Below are positions 35,101 to 47,149 of a DNA stretch of 64,000 bases, in pieces. The stretch's first letter is position 1, and the number at the start of each line of letters is the position of its first letter. The DNA is from Monilinia fructicola (Eukaryota > Ascomycota > Leotiomycetes > Helotiales > Sclerotiniaceae): positions 1,364,001 through 1,428,000 of the forward strand of contig VICG01000013.1 of NCBI GenBank assembly GCA_008692225.1, read 5' to 3'. The translations under genes were made by a program, and so were the position numbers. Below the pieces are notes generated by a model. The model saw nothing but the letters and a program-made list of their open reading frames with translations. It was not told the origin of the DNA and ran no database searches.

Positions 35101-36977
35101 GCTTTTCGATAACATCGTCTCTGCTGATATCGACGAGTTTTCGGAATGTGTTATGGATGTCATGAGTGTTGCAAACGAGTTGATGATTGATAGATTATCT
35201 CAGATTTGTCAACAAGTCTTGGGTCGCTTTGGTATGTTCTTTCTGTAGTGCGATGTTTCACAGATCATTAGTGGGTAATGCTGATACTCCCAAAGTGAAC
35301 ACCAGGAACGTTTGCAATATTGTTAATGCTGTCGCACCATGCTCAGTCACTGAGCTTAAAGACGCTGGGCTCGAGTATATGTGCTTGCAGCTGGAGTCTA
35401 TTCTTGAGAATCAGTAAGTACATTCTCGTTTCTATGATAGGCCGAACAATCATGGCTTCTGGTAGCATACTTTGCTAATGCTATATAGTCTACTTGATGA
35501 CCTTGACGAGGATCTTGTTCTTGAATTGGATGAAGTCGTACGGGACAATCAATTGAATTGTCTTCCATTTGCCAAAAGTGGCCGGGCTGATCTGGATTTG
35601 CATGAGAAATATCCCGAATTGGCGGAGGATATAGATGAGGAGCGGCGCCGCAGATTGGGAGATATGACTTTTCGTTCCCAGCTTAGGGATGATGATAACA
35701 AAATATCTTCATCATTCAAAGCGCGTATGGGGAGTCTCGACGATACTTTCTCTTCCCCTAGTCAAGAAAAATCTAAGCGAAAATCCAGAGTGGCGAAGAA
35801 CGAACCATTCAGCCCAAGTATACGCCCCAAGGATTTTGCGGCCGATCTAATGTTCGATATGGATGATGACGAAGGACCTGGAAGTCCACCTGATCTGAAC
35901 TTAGCTCTTGATCTTACTTCTGCTTCTCCTGGAGGTCCAACAACCCCAAGATTTTTCACAGCCAGTTCGACGCCCAAGATTCTAGAATCAGGATCCCCAT
36001 CCGAGCTACCAAATTCTGTCGGGCTAGGATTACAGTACAATCCGGATACTCCTCAACCTGGAACCAAAACATGGTCATCTCCTAATCTTTCATTAAAGCT
36101 TGATATGAAAGAAATCATGGCTCAGGCGTCGACAAGTCGTACCTCGAATTTATCAATGAGTCTCTCGGCTCAAAAGGCCAAGGATGAAGCAAATTCCAAG
36201 TCATCCACACCGAAGCTTTCACAGAAGGAACGCAAGAAGCAACAGGCAGCATTTCAGCAAGCGGTTGCACAGACTCCTGCAGACAAGGGTAAAGAGAAAC
36301 CATCATCTCCTTGGCAAATTGCAGGTGTAGGTTCAAAGGCAAACCTTAAGGATATTCTTAACAAGGAGAACAAATCTTCGTCATCATCTTTAGCATTGAA
36401 AGCAGCAAGCTCAAATACAAATACTTCGTCGACAACACACCGAATCGCGTCTCCAGATACTCGATTTGCCGGCCAAAAAAGGGATGATAATAGCAGCATT
36501 ACGAAAGCACAAAGATCATCGCATGGTCCGTCAAGACCAAAAATTCTAGCACCAACCAAATCTACTCCACTCATTCCTCATTCTAAATCATACACTGCGC
36601 CAGCAGCAAAAGCTGAGCCGTCGTTGCAATTATCCATGGCTGATATCATAGGAATGCAACAGAGGGAACAGGAGGTCATTAAAGAAGCAGTTGCAAAGAG
36701 AAGTCTTCAAGAAATTCAAGAAGAACAGGCTTTCCAAGAATGGTGGGACCAAGAGAGTAAGCGGGCGCAAGAGGAAGAGGCTTCAAGGTCGAAGGCCTCT
36801 ACTAGTGGTTCTGCTAGGGGTAATGGGAAATCTGGTAGTGGAAGAGGAAAGGGTGGATCAAGAGGGAGAGGCGGGAGGGGAAGAGGTGGTGGGGACTCTA
36901 TAGGTGGTACTGGTGGAAATGGAGGTGGAGGAAGGGGAAGAGGTAAACCACGGGAGAAAAGGACCAGTGCGACATAA
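32156..36977 (+). CDS. ankyrin-RCC1-BTB protein, IBtk-like
   Basis: This large multidomain protein of about 1,560 residues is organised like the inhibitor of Bruton tyrosine kinase, which in animals serves as a substrate adaptor for Cullin-3 ligases. I take the Met at 32156 (MSNLLWKYYLEDDVDKFRRL) as start; an in-frame ATG at 32108 adds 16 residues. In order: ankyrin repeats (GLTVLHRAAS, GWTALHRALYFGN), RCC1 repeats (IYAFGSNKNFSLGFGD, LYMCGFGPGGRLGMGD, IFSWGTNTWGQLGYN, LFCWGKNEGQLGL), two BTB domains (VAIPIHGFILAGRSSVLRSLL and EMPIHSVLVCRRCPFFDGLF), a low-complexity Ser/Lys region and an RGG-like tail. Exons are 32156-35231, 35296-35413 and 35489-36977, with introns of 64 and 75 nt. The 4,683-nt total is in frame. 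That it acts with Cullin-3 is inference from the family. Confidence 0.88.
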
Positions 36978-38501
36978 CTTGATGTATCTTTAGTATCATA
37001 TACACATTTTCACGCGTAAAAGGAATGGGCTTAAGTTAACCATCTCGTGGAATAGTATAGCGGAGTTTAGCGGAGCATAGCATGAGCATCTATACCTACT
37101 TAAAATATGAATCACGTATACAACCTCAAACATCTTGTCCTCAACCCATTGCTCACCTCCAAGTTACCTCAGCTCCAGCTCAAAACACCATACCCCCCAA
37201 ACCCATCCCAACATCCATCCATCATCATCTCCACCCACGACACCCCCCAGCCAATTGTCCCCTGTCAAAAGCGAGACTCGGCATTAGCTATGGTAAGGTC
37301 TCGGGATACATCACGTTCGGTAATTGGATGTGATGTGAGGTCGATTTTCGATTATCGATTTTTTTTTCTTTATGCGTTCCTGGATCTTTTTTCGTTTGTT
37401 GTCTTGTCTTGTCTTGTCGTTTGTGTTGTGTTTTTGGATTTGGCGTGGGTGGTTTTGGTGGGGTTTCGCTTTTGTTGTTGTTGTTGTTTTTTTTGGGGGG
37501 GGGGGAGAGGGGGATTTTGGGTTGTGGTTGTGGTTGTGCATCTTTTGGTGGGTTTTTACTCTCTTTCTAGGAGGGGGTGGGTTGGTTGGGGTGTAGGTAG
37601 GTTGGTTGGTAGGGAGGTAGGTAGGATGGACAGGCGGGCAGGTGTGATTTTTTGGGGGGTATTTAGAGAAGGGGAGAGTGATTCTTGTTGGAGTTTTTGG
37701 GTCAGGATGGAGAGGGTGATGATGGCGGGGATGGGGATAGGTTTTATTGTGGTGGTGGGTTGTTAGGTGGGTTGTTAGGTGGGTTGGATCAATTGGATGG
37801 ACGGGGGGGTGGAATGAGGGATGTATATGAGGTTGTAATGGATTTGATATAGCTTTCAGTTTGGATGTTTTGGGAAGGTTTAAGGGTGTTTGTTTGTTAT
37901 TTGTTATTTATTGTTTGTTGTTAGATGTTGGAGGGCTGAGGGTAAGTGAAGGGGTGGTGGTAGGCATTAGGGCTTGACGGGTTGGTAGTTTGATGTTGGA
38001 AGTTTGAAGTGATGGCTTGGGAGTTTGGTATAGATATGTTGACAAGTTAGATAAAGGCGGTATAGGAGAGATGAGGTGAGATCAAGTAGGAGATTATATG
38101 TCCTTGTTCGGGGTGTTGTCGAGTTTTATCAAGATATTTGCCTGGAATCTTTGTATTCCAAGATTTACAGATTGCGCCCTAAAGCTCGCTGTCGGGGACT
38201 AGATGTGCTTATTAGTTGCATCAGTCGATGATATAGAAGATGAAGTTTTGATAATAATAATTATTATTTCTAAAATATGCGAGTATACTCGAGTACATGG
38301 CGCTCCACGCGATAAACGCGCGCGGGATCCCATGTTCATCTCAAGCCATAGTTCCAGCCAGGGTTGGACACCCGTACCTCATCGTGGGCATTTGACCTCC
38401 ACACGGTAACAACTCTATCCGTAGAAATATGGTAACTTACCAACTGGTAGTACCCCAGATGACCTGAAGTATACCCTACCCTTGGCCCTCCAATCACTTC
38501 T
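36978..38501. other. G/T-rich gene-free stretch
   Basis: The plus strand is rich in G and T from about 37340 to 38000, with T8-T9, G9-G11 and GTTGTT runs and many GGTAGGT words. Frames across it (for example 37107-37766) are products of this bias. No gene is called. Confidence 0.45.
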
Positions 38502-38700
38502 CAACAAAAACTTCCCTCCTGGCATATCTCCTCACCTCGTCCTCTATACCACACATTTTCATCATCTTCAAAATGACGACCTCATTTCCTAACACCATCA
38601 TGCAAAACGAGTCCCAACGAAAAATTCCCTCCTAGCACATCTTCTCACCTCATCCTCCATACCACACTCTTTCATCATCTTCAAAATGGCCACCCCATTT
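38502..38700. repeat. 113-bp tandem duplication of a gene 3' end
   Basis: The segment from about 38502 to 38585 matches 38615 to 38698 at a constant offset of 113 bp with no gaps and roughly 85% identity by eye. The right copy is the last coding segment of the minus-strand gene at 38598-39233. The left copy is downstream of its stop and still reads as a related peptide (ILKMMKMCGIEDEVRRYARRE against ILKMMKECGMEDEVRRCARRE) on the minus strand. The duplication is therefore outside the present reading frame. Confidence 0.8.
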
Positions 38701-39233
38701 TTTACCGCCTTTGCCCAAAATACTTCCCAATCCTCTTTCGCCTCCTTCATGCCGCATGCTGTCCAATCCTTCGCCTGGTAATACTTCAAACGATGGTTGC
38801 AGAAATCCGGTTCAATTCTTTCCTTTACAGTTCTGATCAGTCCACTATTATGTAGTAGCGTGATCACTTCTTCATTTGAGATATCCTGCCAGTATCTTTC
38901 GAATCCGGCACTGAGACCGATTTTTTGAGACGAGCACATATCTGTACCTGTGGTATCTTTCCCTCCTTTGCAGCCCGATTGCATGTTGATCGATGAAGAT
39001 TCTCGAACTGGGTTGGAAGCTCCAGCAGTGACTCTTTGGATTCTAGTTTCAGGACCCCAATAAATATCTGGAAAGCCCACTGCCAAAGCTCTGTCTAGAG
39101 ATCTAAGGTCCACCTCGTCATCTTCGACTATTGGGAGTGTCTTCAGCCTCTGGTAGATTCTTGGGCTTTCTGGTGCCAAGATATGCGCTTTTTGAATATC
39201 CATGGTATTCGGACGGGGTTCTTGGGAACCCAT
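38598..39233 (-). CDS. hypothetical protein with duplicated 3' end
   Basis: This uninterrupted frame of 211 residues opens MGSQEPRPNTMDIQKAHIL. I do not recognise a family. It holds a stretch LPIVEDDEVDLRSLDRALAVGF (in two parts) followed by PDIYWGPETRI, and a C-terminal part rich in Trp, Lys and Glu (DWTACGMKEAKEDWEVFWAKA) that looks helical. It has no signal peptide or membrane segment. The last ~25 residues are encoded by the right copy of the 113-bp tandem duplication. It sits alone between gene-poor stretches and may be restricted to close relatives. The balanced composition and the preserved reading in both copies argue for a real gene. Confidence 0.6.
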   Translation of the reverse strand: MGSQEPRPNTMDIQKAHILAPESPRIYQRLKTLPIVEDDEVDLRSLDRALAVGFPDIYWGPETRIQRVTAGASNPVRESSSINMQSGCKGGKDTTGTDMCSSQKIGLSAGFERYWQDISNEEVITLLHNSGLIRTVKERIEPDFCNHRLKYYQAKDWTACGMKEAKEDWEVFWAKAVKNGVAILKMMKECGMEDEVRRCARREFFVGTRFA

Positions 39234-41749
39234 GGTGACGCTTGGGATAGCGTTGAATACTGAGGTTGTTTGGATGTTGAAATTAGATTGGATATTCAGA
39301 GTGACTCGTTATTGGACTTTATGAGGAATCTCGATGTTGAGAAATCGTCTTGGTAGTGATTATGAAGGCTGAGACTGAAGATTTAAGATATTTAGCTGTT
39401 TATTGATATGGAAGTCGAATATTGAGAACAATCGAATATATATTTGATGTGAAATCTGCGACTAAATAAAAGGTAAGAAGAACCTTCACAGAGATTGAGA
39501 ATGACAGATGATATATGAATAGGTCAGGAAAGGATTTGTTGCGAGAAAAGAAATATAGGTACATCTATTCAAAACCTGCTTTTCGCCTATTTCCTAGTAC
39601 CCCCTTAGCTTGTCGATCGAGGTTATCCGGCGAAACCACATGATTTTTCTCAGTTTAGCTATGGGGCTCCTAATCTAGATTCTCTTTGACTTTCCGGAAA
39701 TGATTTGGATTTTGAAGTAGTGAAATGCTGTAGGATCTTATTACGTTGTAGAATGCATTTCTGCGTGAAGAAAATCATTTCCTGGTATTGACAAGAGTGT
39801 TCTCGCCATACGAGTGAGTCACAGGCATGATTAGTACCAGTTTACTTTCAGTCCCTCTCTATTCCTTCCCAAATTCTATCTATGACATGCAATTTTGTTA
39901 TCTGTCGAGATTTACAAAATACATCTAGACTCATGGGATCAATTCATTCTATGCACTCGAATTGGGTACTTCGAGATTTCAAATGAAGAGTCCTTGCGGA
40001 TGAACTTCAACATATGATTATTTAATGACATCGTTTGAAAGTTTATATGCATTGAAGAGAAGTCATACGGTGAGAATTTATACTTTCACGTTACAATAGT
40101 ATCTATCTGTTTCGTTGCAAGATAGCTCGCTCTCCTGACTCGTAAACTTGTTTCCTTTTCATATGTACGTACATCTCGCCAGTGTGTCCAGCAGTTCAGA
40201 TGGTCTAAGCTTTTGGTAGTTTCAGTTGCCAATGGGTGGATCTGTGGACTAGTCATGATGATAATGTCACTGTTAAATCTTCCAAATATGATTTTGATTT
40301 TTTTTTGGACGGACTACTTGACATTGCTTTGAACTACTGGACACACTGTATCTAGCCTAAGCAAGCCTTTCATGCTCTTCTGCTGCAGAGGGATAATCCC
40401 AAGTTCCTCGTTCTACTTCAATGTAGCTTCTAGACATACGATTCTCGCCGAAAGACTCGTATACTCGTCATAATTACCAAGAACAGTTTGCCCGACTTCC
40501 CGACATCTCCAAATTAACTCTTCCGCGGGGAGCTCAGAGAGCAAGGAGTTCTCCCACATGAATATTGATTCGAAAGACGTGTAGCTCATTCATGATTTCT
40601 TGTTTTTCTGTATATTAGTATGCCATTATATCAAACGATAGCATACTCTTCCCAATTCAAATCCACAATTCAGAATTTTGAAAGAAACGAAAATGACATC
40701 CATCAGATAACGAGTAAAAAAATACAGTCCAAGAGAAATCGCCGCCTACCCGTACCCATATGTTGGTCCAAATGGAAATCCAAGTCCAATCACGAGACTT
40801 CAAAACCTAGACCTTAAGTTCCATTAGTACATAAAATTGACCCCTAGCTCTCTAAGCGAAGTCAATCGCTCATCGACCTAAGCCTATTTTAGCTTAGCAT
40901 TGCCTCTAACCGCATAATTTCGGTACTTGTTGTAACCATTGAACTTACGACGATTAAAGTTCCACGTATTGATTGTCAAATGCATTTTCCTGCAAATTGC
41001 GATCCTTTTCACAATGGTAGATGGCCTCAATTAAATCTAATCTAGATTAGTTTCCTATAGATCGCTCTCTAGTTTCAAGATATTCCATAAACTGGCTTAG
41101 TTGTGGACTATTTGCTATTACACACTCAAGTATCGAGTTCGATACGACGGTACTGCGAGAAGACGGGATTGAATAGCGAGATCGAGAAACATGTCAATTT
41201 AGAACTAATTATGAAACGATTTTATTTGAAAGATGTCAAATACAGAACTCAATTCAGGGCAAGCGAAGATCTAAACACAGGTTTTATAAGCGTAATTAAA
41301 TAATCAGGTTACCGAAGAGAAAAAACCTGTCAAAATTCCTATACCTTCGTTGTCACATTACATCCAATTCTTACAATCCTTTGCAATGTAGTAGTGTGGA
41401 CATTTTCGTACCTACAATACTCACAAAGCTTTCCCAACTCTCTTCACCATCTTCTAGTGGCATATTGACTGTTATATCAGGGAGAAGTTTTCTTCCGAAT
41501 CTAGAACAAGTTTGCTAATTTCAAGTGAAATTTCCGCAATTCTTATTCGTTCGAAAGCCCTCGAGTCGATATTAGGAGACCGGTGAGTTAGCATTTGTCT
41601 AAGAATCATAATGCATTAATAAGGATAAGTTACCCGATATACGTAGTAAGTAATCAGAGGCATTATAGATTCTCTTGAAATTTTCGAGAGCATAGCTTAT
41701 AGGTGAACGGGATGTTTTTGAAGAATGTATCACGTAGATTCATGCATTT
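39234..41749. other. AT-rich gene-free stretch
   Basis: I see no gene in these 2.5 kb. Frames are under 70 codons and have no motif. It lies between the hypothetical gene and the dead HET gene and shares their AT-rich character. Confidence 0.45.
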
Positions 41750-43300
41750 CTTTTTGCACAGTCTGATTTTAATCATTGGGCAATATTCTTTCGGTGTAGA
41801 TATTCCAGTCGTAGAGATTTCCACTGGAAGGATAATTTCAGACACGATACTCCCGTCTGAGCGAGGGAGGCAGATGTGCATGAGACTTCTAGGGCGCCTA
41901 TCCATTCTTTTTTTACACCTGTATTTATATTGATATGTACAATTGGGTGCATACGATATGCTCGGGACCAGGATGGAGCAAAGTATCCAGATACATACTG
42001 CCATCCTACAAGTGATTTGGCTACGCCCTCCACCCGTGACCCTCTAGATTACCAGGAAAGTCCAAGATAAAGTCACGTTCCCATATTCCAGCCAAATGCC
42101 GACACTTCGAACCGCCTGGAATACTCCACAGAACCCGGATGGGGCTGGCAGGATGTCTTCATGTTTTAGTTGTTCTTTTGTTGAATAATCGAAGTCAACC
42201 AAATATTCCCAAATTGAATGGATCTGACCATGTTTTGTCAATGGCTTGGGATCGATTGCCAGATACTCAACTAGAATCGCAAGATAGGGTCGACTGGTGT
42301 CTGAAGTATAACCACCTTCTCGTTTGATAACAGGTAACAATGAGCTGAAATTTCAGTGCGTATCATTTTTCAGATGCTTTGACATACCATTAGCACGAAT
42401 TTTCGTACCCACATCTCCAAGCTACTTCACCATCGAAAATCATTCTATGAGATTGAAGTATTTCGTTATACGTCAAGCGCTCCAGAATAGCAACTTATCT
42501 TCTCGTCCAGTGGTGCAATCAAAATTGGAGCCTCCTAGATGGAACCTGAATCCATGCCTTCGAAGAAACATAAACGTATCGGTTCCTATCAGATGTTAAA
42601 TGATGTCTACCGATAGACCTTTTATGATTGTATACTGGCAGTTTGGGACCGCGGTACTTATTGTAAGAAAGGTATTACCATTAACGCCTGCCATCCTGGC
42701 AGACTCTTGTTCCCAACAGGTCTCCTTGCCTTGAATAATACAATGGGAATCTATCCAAAGGCACTTACACCCAACAATGACTGACTTTTAAACTATCCGA
42801 AACGCTGCTGGGAGCTTACCTGAAGACATGTCAAACGGCGTAATCTCCAGTGGTACAACTTTTCCCCAGCAGCAGTCAAGTTGGATATAACAGCCTCGAG
42901 AGCTATTGGTTGCCAGCAGAGAGATTGTCTCAGATTTTTCGTCTCCAATAGGCAATAGATACACGGGTAGATATAGTTGACGTTTCAAATCTGGTGCATT
43001 TCTCATACGCTGGTAAACAAGCTTTGAGCCATCCTTCAACCTTTCGAAAGATATTTTAATCTCATAGCAGCTGATGCAAGGAGGCTATTGGAAAATTGTT
43101 CTGAGTGTAAGCAGCATTAGGATATCTGGTTCCTAGTTCATCTAAAAGTTGTAAGAGATATTTTCATTCCAATTAAAAGCATTTGAGTAAATAACGTACC
43201 TTCAATCCCAAGTATATCAATAACCTCCACCTCATCTTCCACCATCATCTTCACATCAAGACCCTTGCCTTGCATTTCTGAGCCAATCACCAGCATAATA
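41750..43300 (-). pseudogene. HET-domain (heterokaryon incompatibility) gene remnant
   Basis: HET proteins trigger cell death when unlike hyphae fuse. Read on the minus strand, the HET core lies in one frame from about 43066 to 42600. YLLPIGDEKSETISLLATNSS leads to GCYIQLDCCWGK (the SYCWG motif of the family), then LPAAFR, an in-frame stop at 42788-42790, and WIDSHCIIQGKETCWEQESARMA (in two parts), which matches the hallmark WIDSLCIIQ-W-ESA-M pattern. A further piece near 42440-42560 (KAWIQ, SRRLQF, LLFW) recalls the AW-QE-LLSRR-L-F region in broken frames. Another near 41930-42033 (YFAPSWSRAY) recalls the C-terminal APSWSWAS motif. Upstream, near 43050, the frame also breaks by one base. The core call is firm and the outer limits are estimates. 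Confidence 0.8.
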
Positions 43301-44499
43301 CTTCCAGGTTAATCTAATCCAAACATAAAACGCACAGCTTCAGGGAAAGTCTCACCAGTCGAGCAACCGGTGTTGGCTCCCCTACCTATCTTCTACAGAT
43401 CTACGTACCATGTGGATTTTCAAATTACATGCACGACTAGGAAATCAATTTCCTTCAATTTATAAGTTACAAGCTTTGTCTCTTTGCACAGAAACACTAT
43501 CAGGAGCAGCACCATGCTGGTCTTCCAAGTCATTGACTGGGTCTCTGCGAATCTAACAACATGTCACGAAGGCAAGCTCCCCAGAGAACCACTATTCTGA
43601 TTATGTGCTAGCAATCTATTGAATCAGCCTTAACTCCTGCTTCATCTTATATTTCATACAAGTAATAGAACGCGCTGTCAAACGTTTACATTGAAAATTC
43701 TCGTAATACTATACTAGCTTCTAAATACTGATCTTACGATGCACTAGTTCTTGAATCCACTTCAACTCCTCAATTTCACTTAACTTTGCCGTCGTCAACT
43801 TCACTTTGCTACCATCAACTGAAGTCTGATAGTAACAAGTCCCGTCCCATTATTAACAAACGCAAGTTATTTATAAATCATTTCATTTCGACGAAATTAT
43901 TTTTTTCATTTCATTTCATTTCGTTAAAGTGACTTGCCACTTCTACCTCGCTTTCCCCTATTCCATCGCTTTTCAATAATAAATCAATCGCTCTAAACTC
44001 TGAGTAGGTTCGATATGCATAACTTCAATGGTAACAATGAAAATAACAAACCCATGATATACTCGAGTATATTCAGACAAGCCAAGCTTAAACAAAAGTG
44101 GCTCATCAATTAATTAGTGCCAATCTGAATTTGTACAAATAATGCTGCTAAAACCTCAACCCTCCTACAGATTTCCATGTATTCTCTACTTACAACTCTA
44201 CCCCAATAGATCTGGCGGTAAGCCATACGCACAAGTCAGAGAGTTGATCCCGTGGGGCTCCATGACATCTTACATGATCAGGACAAACAAGGCGCGATAC
44301 CCGGGGCAGGTGCTCAAATGAACCACGGACCAAACCCCGGGGAGTTCTGGCGGCCGCTCCAAACCAGTATGTTGAAAATCGGCTTCTGCATATCCTAGCC
44401 AACCGCGAGGGACGCGCGCATGGACAGCTCCAGGGCCATGTGCAGTCCGCTTGCACGAGGCCAGGTATGTGTAATCCTCGTTCCTCATTCGCTCGGCCG

Positions 44500-44870
44500 G
44501 TGCCTTCCAACAGGATCTTACCTCCAGAGCAACGCAGACGCGCTCAGCATCACAAGGATGAGGGCGATGGCAGTTAACTCGAGCATGCGCGCACGCTCAT
44601 ATCCCTGGGCGTCAAACTCGTCGCCACGCGATAGAGGAAAGATGGCTACATATATGCAGCAAGGTCTCTAGCAGCTTTGTAAAAGCCATCTGCGGACCTC
44701 AGACAGACTCTCGATCCTATGATTGCGCGAAAGAATATCAAAAATGCAAGCAGCGTGTAATTGTATACCCATCGGCCACGTGCAACACTACGGAAGGCGG
44801 AAAGACGACGCAGCATACCGTGACGTTTCACGACGAGCTCCCAGACCCCCATCATCTCCGGGAGACTATC
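44500..44870 (-). pseudogene. possible remnant of a membrane-protein gene
   Basis: On the minus strand two hydrophobic segments occur in different frames: VYNYTLLAFLIFFRAIIG (about 44730-44780) and MLELTAIALILVMLSASALLW (about 44525-44590). The latter is preceded by LSRGDEFDAQGYERAR and followed at once by a good donor-like GTAAGA. No family is identified. I infer a broken gene, with low confidence. Confidence 0.25.
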
Positions 44871-46381
44871 CGGCTCGGCTGTCGATTCTGAAACCGGAGG
44901 CTGTGGGTGGGGTTATGGTTTCGCTGGGTGGAGTATGTTTGGTACGTGGTGACTGTTCGCGGGTATCGAAAGACGTCACGCTCGTCAGCGTATCTTGCTT
45001 GCCATTTTGTAGGATACGTCAAACTTGAATACTCCAGGTAATTATGGTGGATTTTGGGGCCCATTCCAGATAGATTTAATGTTTTCTATGGTATATCGTC
45101 ATTTTCTTGGACATGTTATGGGTTTCTCGTCTATCATAATTGAGCAAAGTAGATTCCAGAATCGTATATCGATCGCAAGTAGCACATCGTATGTTTTTGC
45201 GGTGCTTAAGAAATGACAAACAATGAACAATAAATCCAGTTAAATTGATTAAGCATTGTTTGGAACGATTCAAAATATTTCACTTTCTTATCCAGATCTG
45301 AAAATGAAAATATGTGATGTACGACTTTATGATATAGAGTGTCTGATCTTATGAATATTTCTAAGATTGGCCTAAAAAGCGCCATCCATACCAGGGCTCT
45401 TTTTGTTTTACCCTTCAGCGAAGTAAAGACATCGATGAGGTCTACCAGACCCCAAAAACGAGGAAGCAAAAAGAGCCATCAACCTTTCACGATCATCGTT
45501 CCATCTTCTTTGCGAAGCTCCTATCCCTCGGCCGAAGAGTTTGTGCGGGGTGTGAAAGGGAAAGAGACATAGTATCGATCACCACTCGACGACAAATCAA
45601 TATGCATAAAACGAAACCGCTCGCTCACGATACCCTCCACCCAAACAAACATCATCACCCCATCCATCGCTTCGCACACGCACCCAAGGAACCATCAGAC
45701 GCAGAGGAAGATCCCTCGTCAGATGACAAGGGCACGAACCAGGCCCATCCTCGGCCTCCGCTCGCAACAGGGAAGGATCTCCACCAAGTCACAAAGTGAA
45801 GCACAACACCCAGCCACCGGCACCATCACCGCGCAAACTCCCAAAATGAAGCCCACCCGCGAGCAAGGCGCCGTCCGATCATCGCGTAAAATCCAGGCAG
45901 AGGATCGCCCGCGCAAATCTCCATTCCCCACCGACCCCACACGTCCCCACACCCGCACGGAGGCCCCTCCCAAGATTCCACCCCCCCCCCCCCCCCCCCC
46001 CATCATCCTCGCCAAGCAGCGCAAACGAACGATCAAAACGCAGCACCACACAAGAAAGACACAGCAAAGTCCACCCAGACCAGCGAACCCCAAAACAACA
46101 AACAGCCATAAACGAGCCACCCACGCCAAACCAGGTGCGTAGATCCGAACCCCCCCAAGACGCCAGCCATCGCGATACGAGATGCTCCGGCATGCCGGAT
46201 CCGCAAATCGCACCCGCTCTTCCCCACGAAACGACAGACTGCGCCGCGTCCCTCGCGAACGTTCCGCAGCGCCCACGACCATCTCGCCGGGCCAATGAGC
46301 CGCGTCTTCCCCACGATGCCCGCGCTGCTCGCCCAAATTCTGCGATCCTCCGAATCCCTCTCTCCCGCGTCAACGTCGCGC

Positions 46382-46382
<1 letters not shown>

Positions 46383-46440
<58 letters not shown>
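46383..46440. repeat. hexanucleotide array (AGGAGC) about 9-10 copies
   Basis: Perfect tandem copies of AGGAGC, directly visible. Confidence 0.95.
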
Positions 46441-46441
<1 letters not shown>

Positions 46442-46635
46442 CAATCATAACCACAAGCTCCGCATATCAAGCCAACACCCAAGACGCTGCTGCTGCCGCC
46501 GCTGCGCTTCCCCATTCCCTCTTCCCGTTCTCTCTACCCGCCAGACTCCGAAACTCTCCACCCCCTGCATTGAACAACACATGTAAAATCCCACGTAAAT
46601 GGAAAGGACGCACCACCAAGAAATCCATTCCAACC

Positions 46636-46712
46636 TCCATCTCCCATCTCCCATCTCCCATCTCCCAACCCTCTACCCAAACCCCATCTCCCAACCCTCT
46701 ACCCAAACCCCA
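46636..46712. repeat. CATCTCC and ACCCTCTACCCAAACCCC repeats
   Basis: Four copies of the 7-mer CATCTCC are followed by a two-copy repeat of about 33 bp containing CAACCCTCTACCCAAACC. Confidence 0.85.
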
Positions 46713-46844
46713 AACCGCATACTCAAAAACCGCATACTCAAAACCCTATACATAAAAACCACAAATCAATAGAAAAGAAGATGAATACAAACAAACAAAA
46801 CAAACAAACAAACCCATTCAAACACTTTAGAAAAGACTAAAGAG

Positions 46845-46921
46845 TACCTACCCACCTACCTACCCACCTACCTACCTACCCACCTACCTACCTACCTACC
46901 TACCCACCTACCTACCTAACA
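46845..46921. repeat. ACCTACC tetranucleotide-type array
   Basis: A run of ACCT units interrupted at intervals by ACCC, about 75 bp. Confidence 0.9.
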
Positions 46922-47097
46922 CCTACTCACACGCAGAAAACAAAGCATAGCACTAAGGACTGAGAGGAGGTGGGTTCATCTGTAGAGTGGATATACGATT
47001 TGTGATTTGTTATTTGAGTGTTCGCTGTTCGCTGTGTGCCATGTGCTATTTACGGCTTATCGATTTTTGGATTTGATCATAGCGGACCATACCATTT

Positions 47098-47149
47098 CAC
47101 CCAACCACCCAACCATCCAACCACCCAACCATCCAACCACCCAACCATC
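47098..47149. repeat. CAACCACC/CAACCATC array
   Basis: About six copies of an 8-9 bp unit CCAACCACC alternating with CCAACCATC. Confidence 0.85.

Noticed and set aside
37107..37766. 219-codon hydrophobic plus-strand frame that looks like a membrane protein
   Set aside because: The hydrophobic residues come from G/T-rich low-complexity DNA (runs of T and GTT), which encodes Phe, Val, Cys and Gly by bias.
45719..46755. Four long overlapping frames on both strands, up to 206 codons
   Set aside because: They are produced by the 21-base C run, the AGGAGC array and the surrounding C-rich bias. None has a conserved motif.
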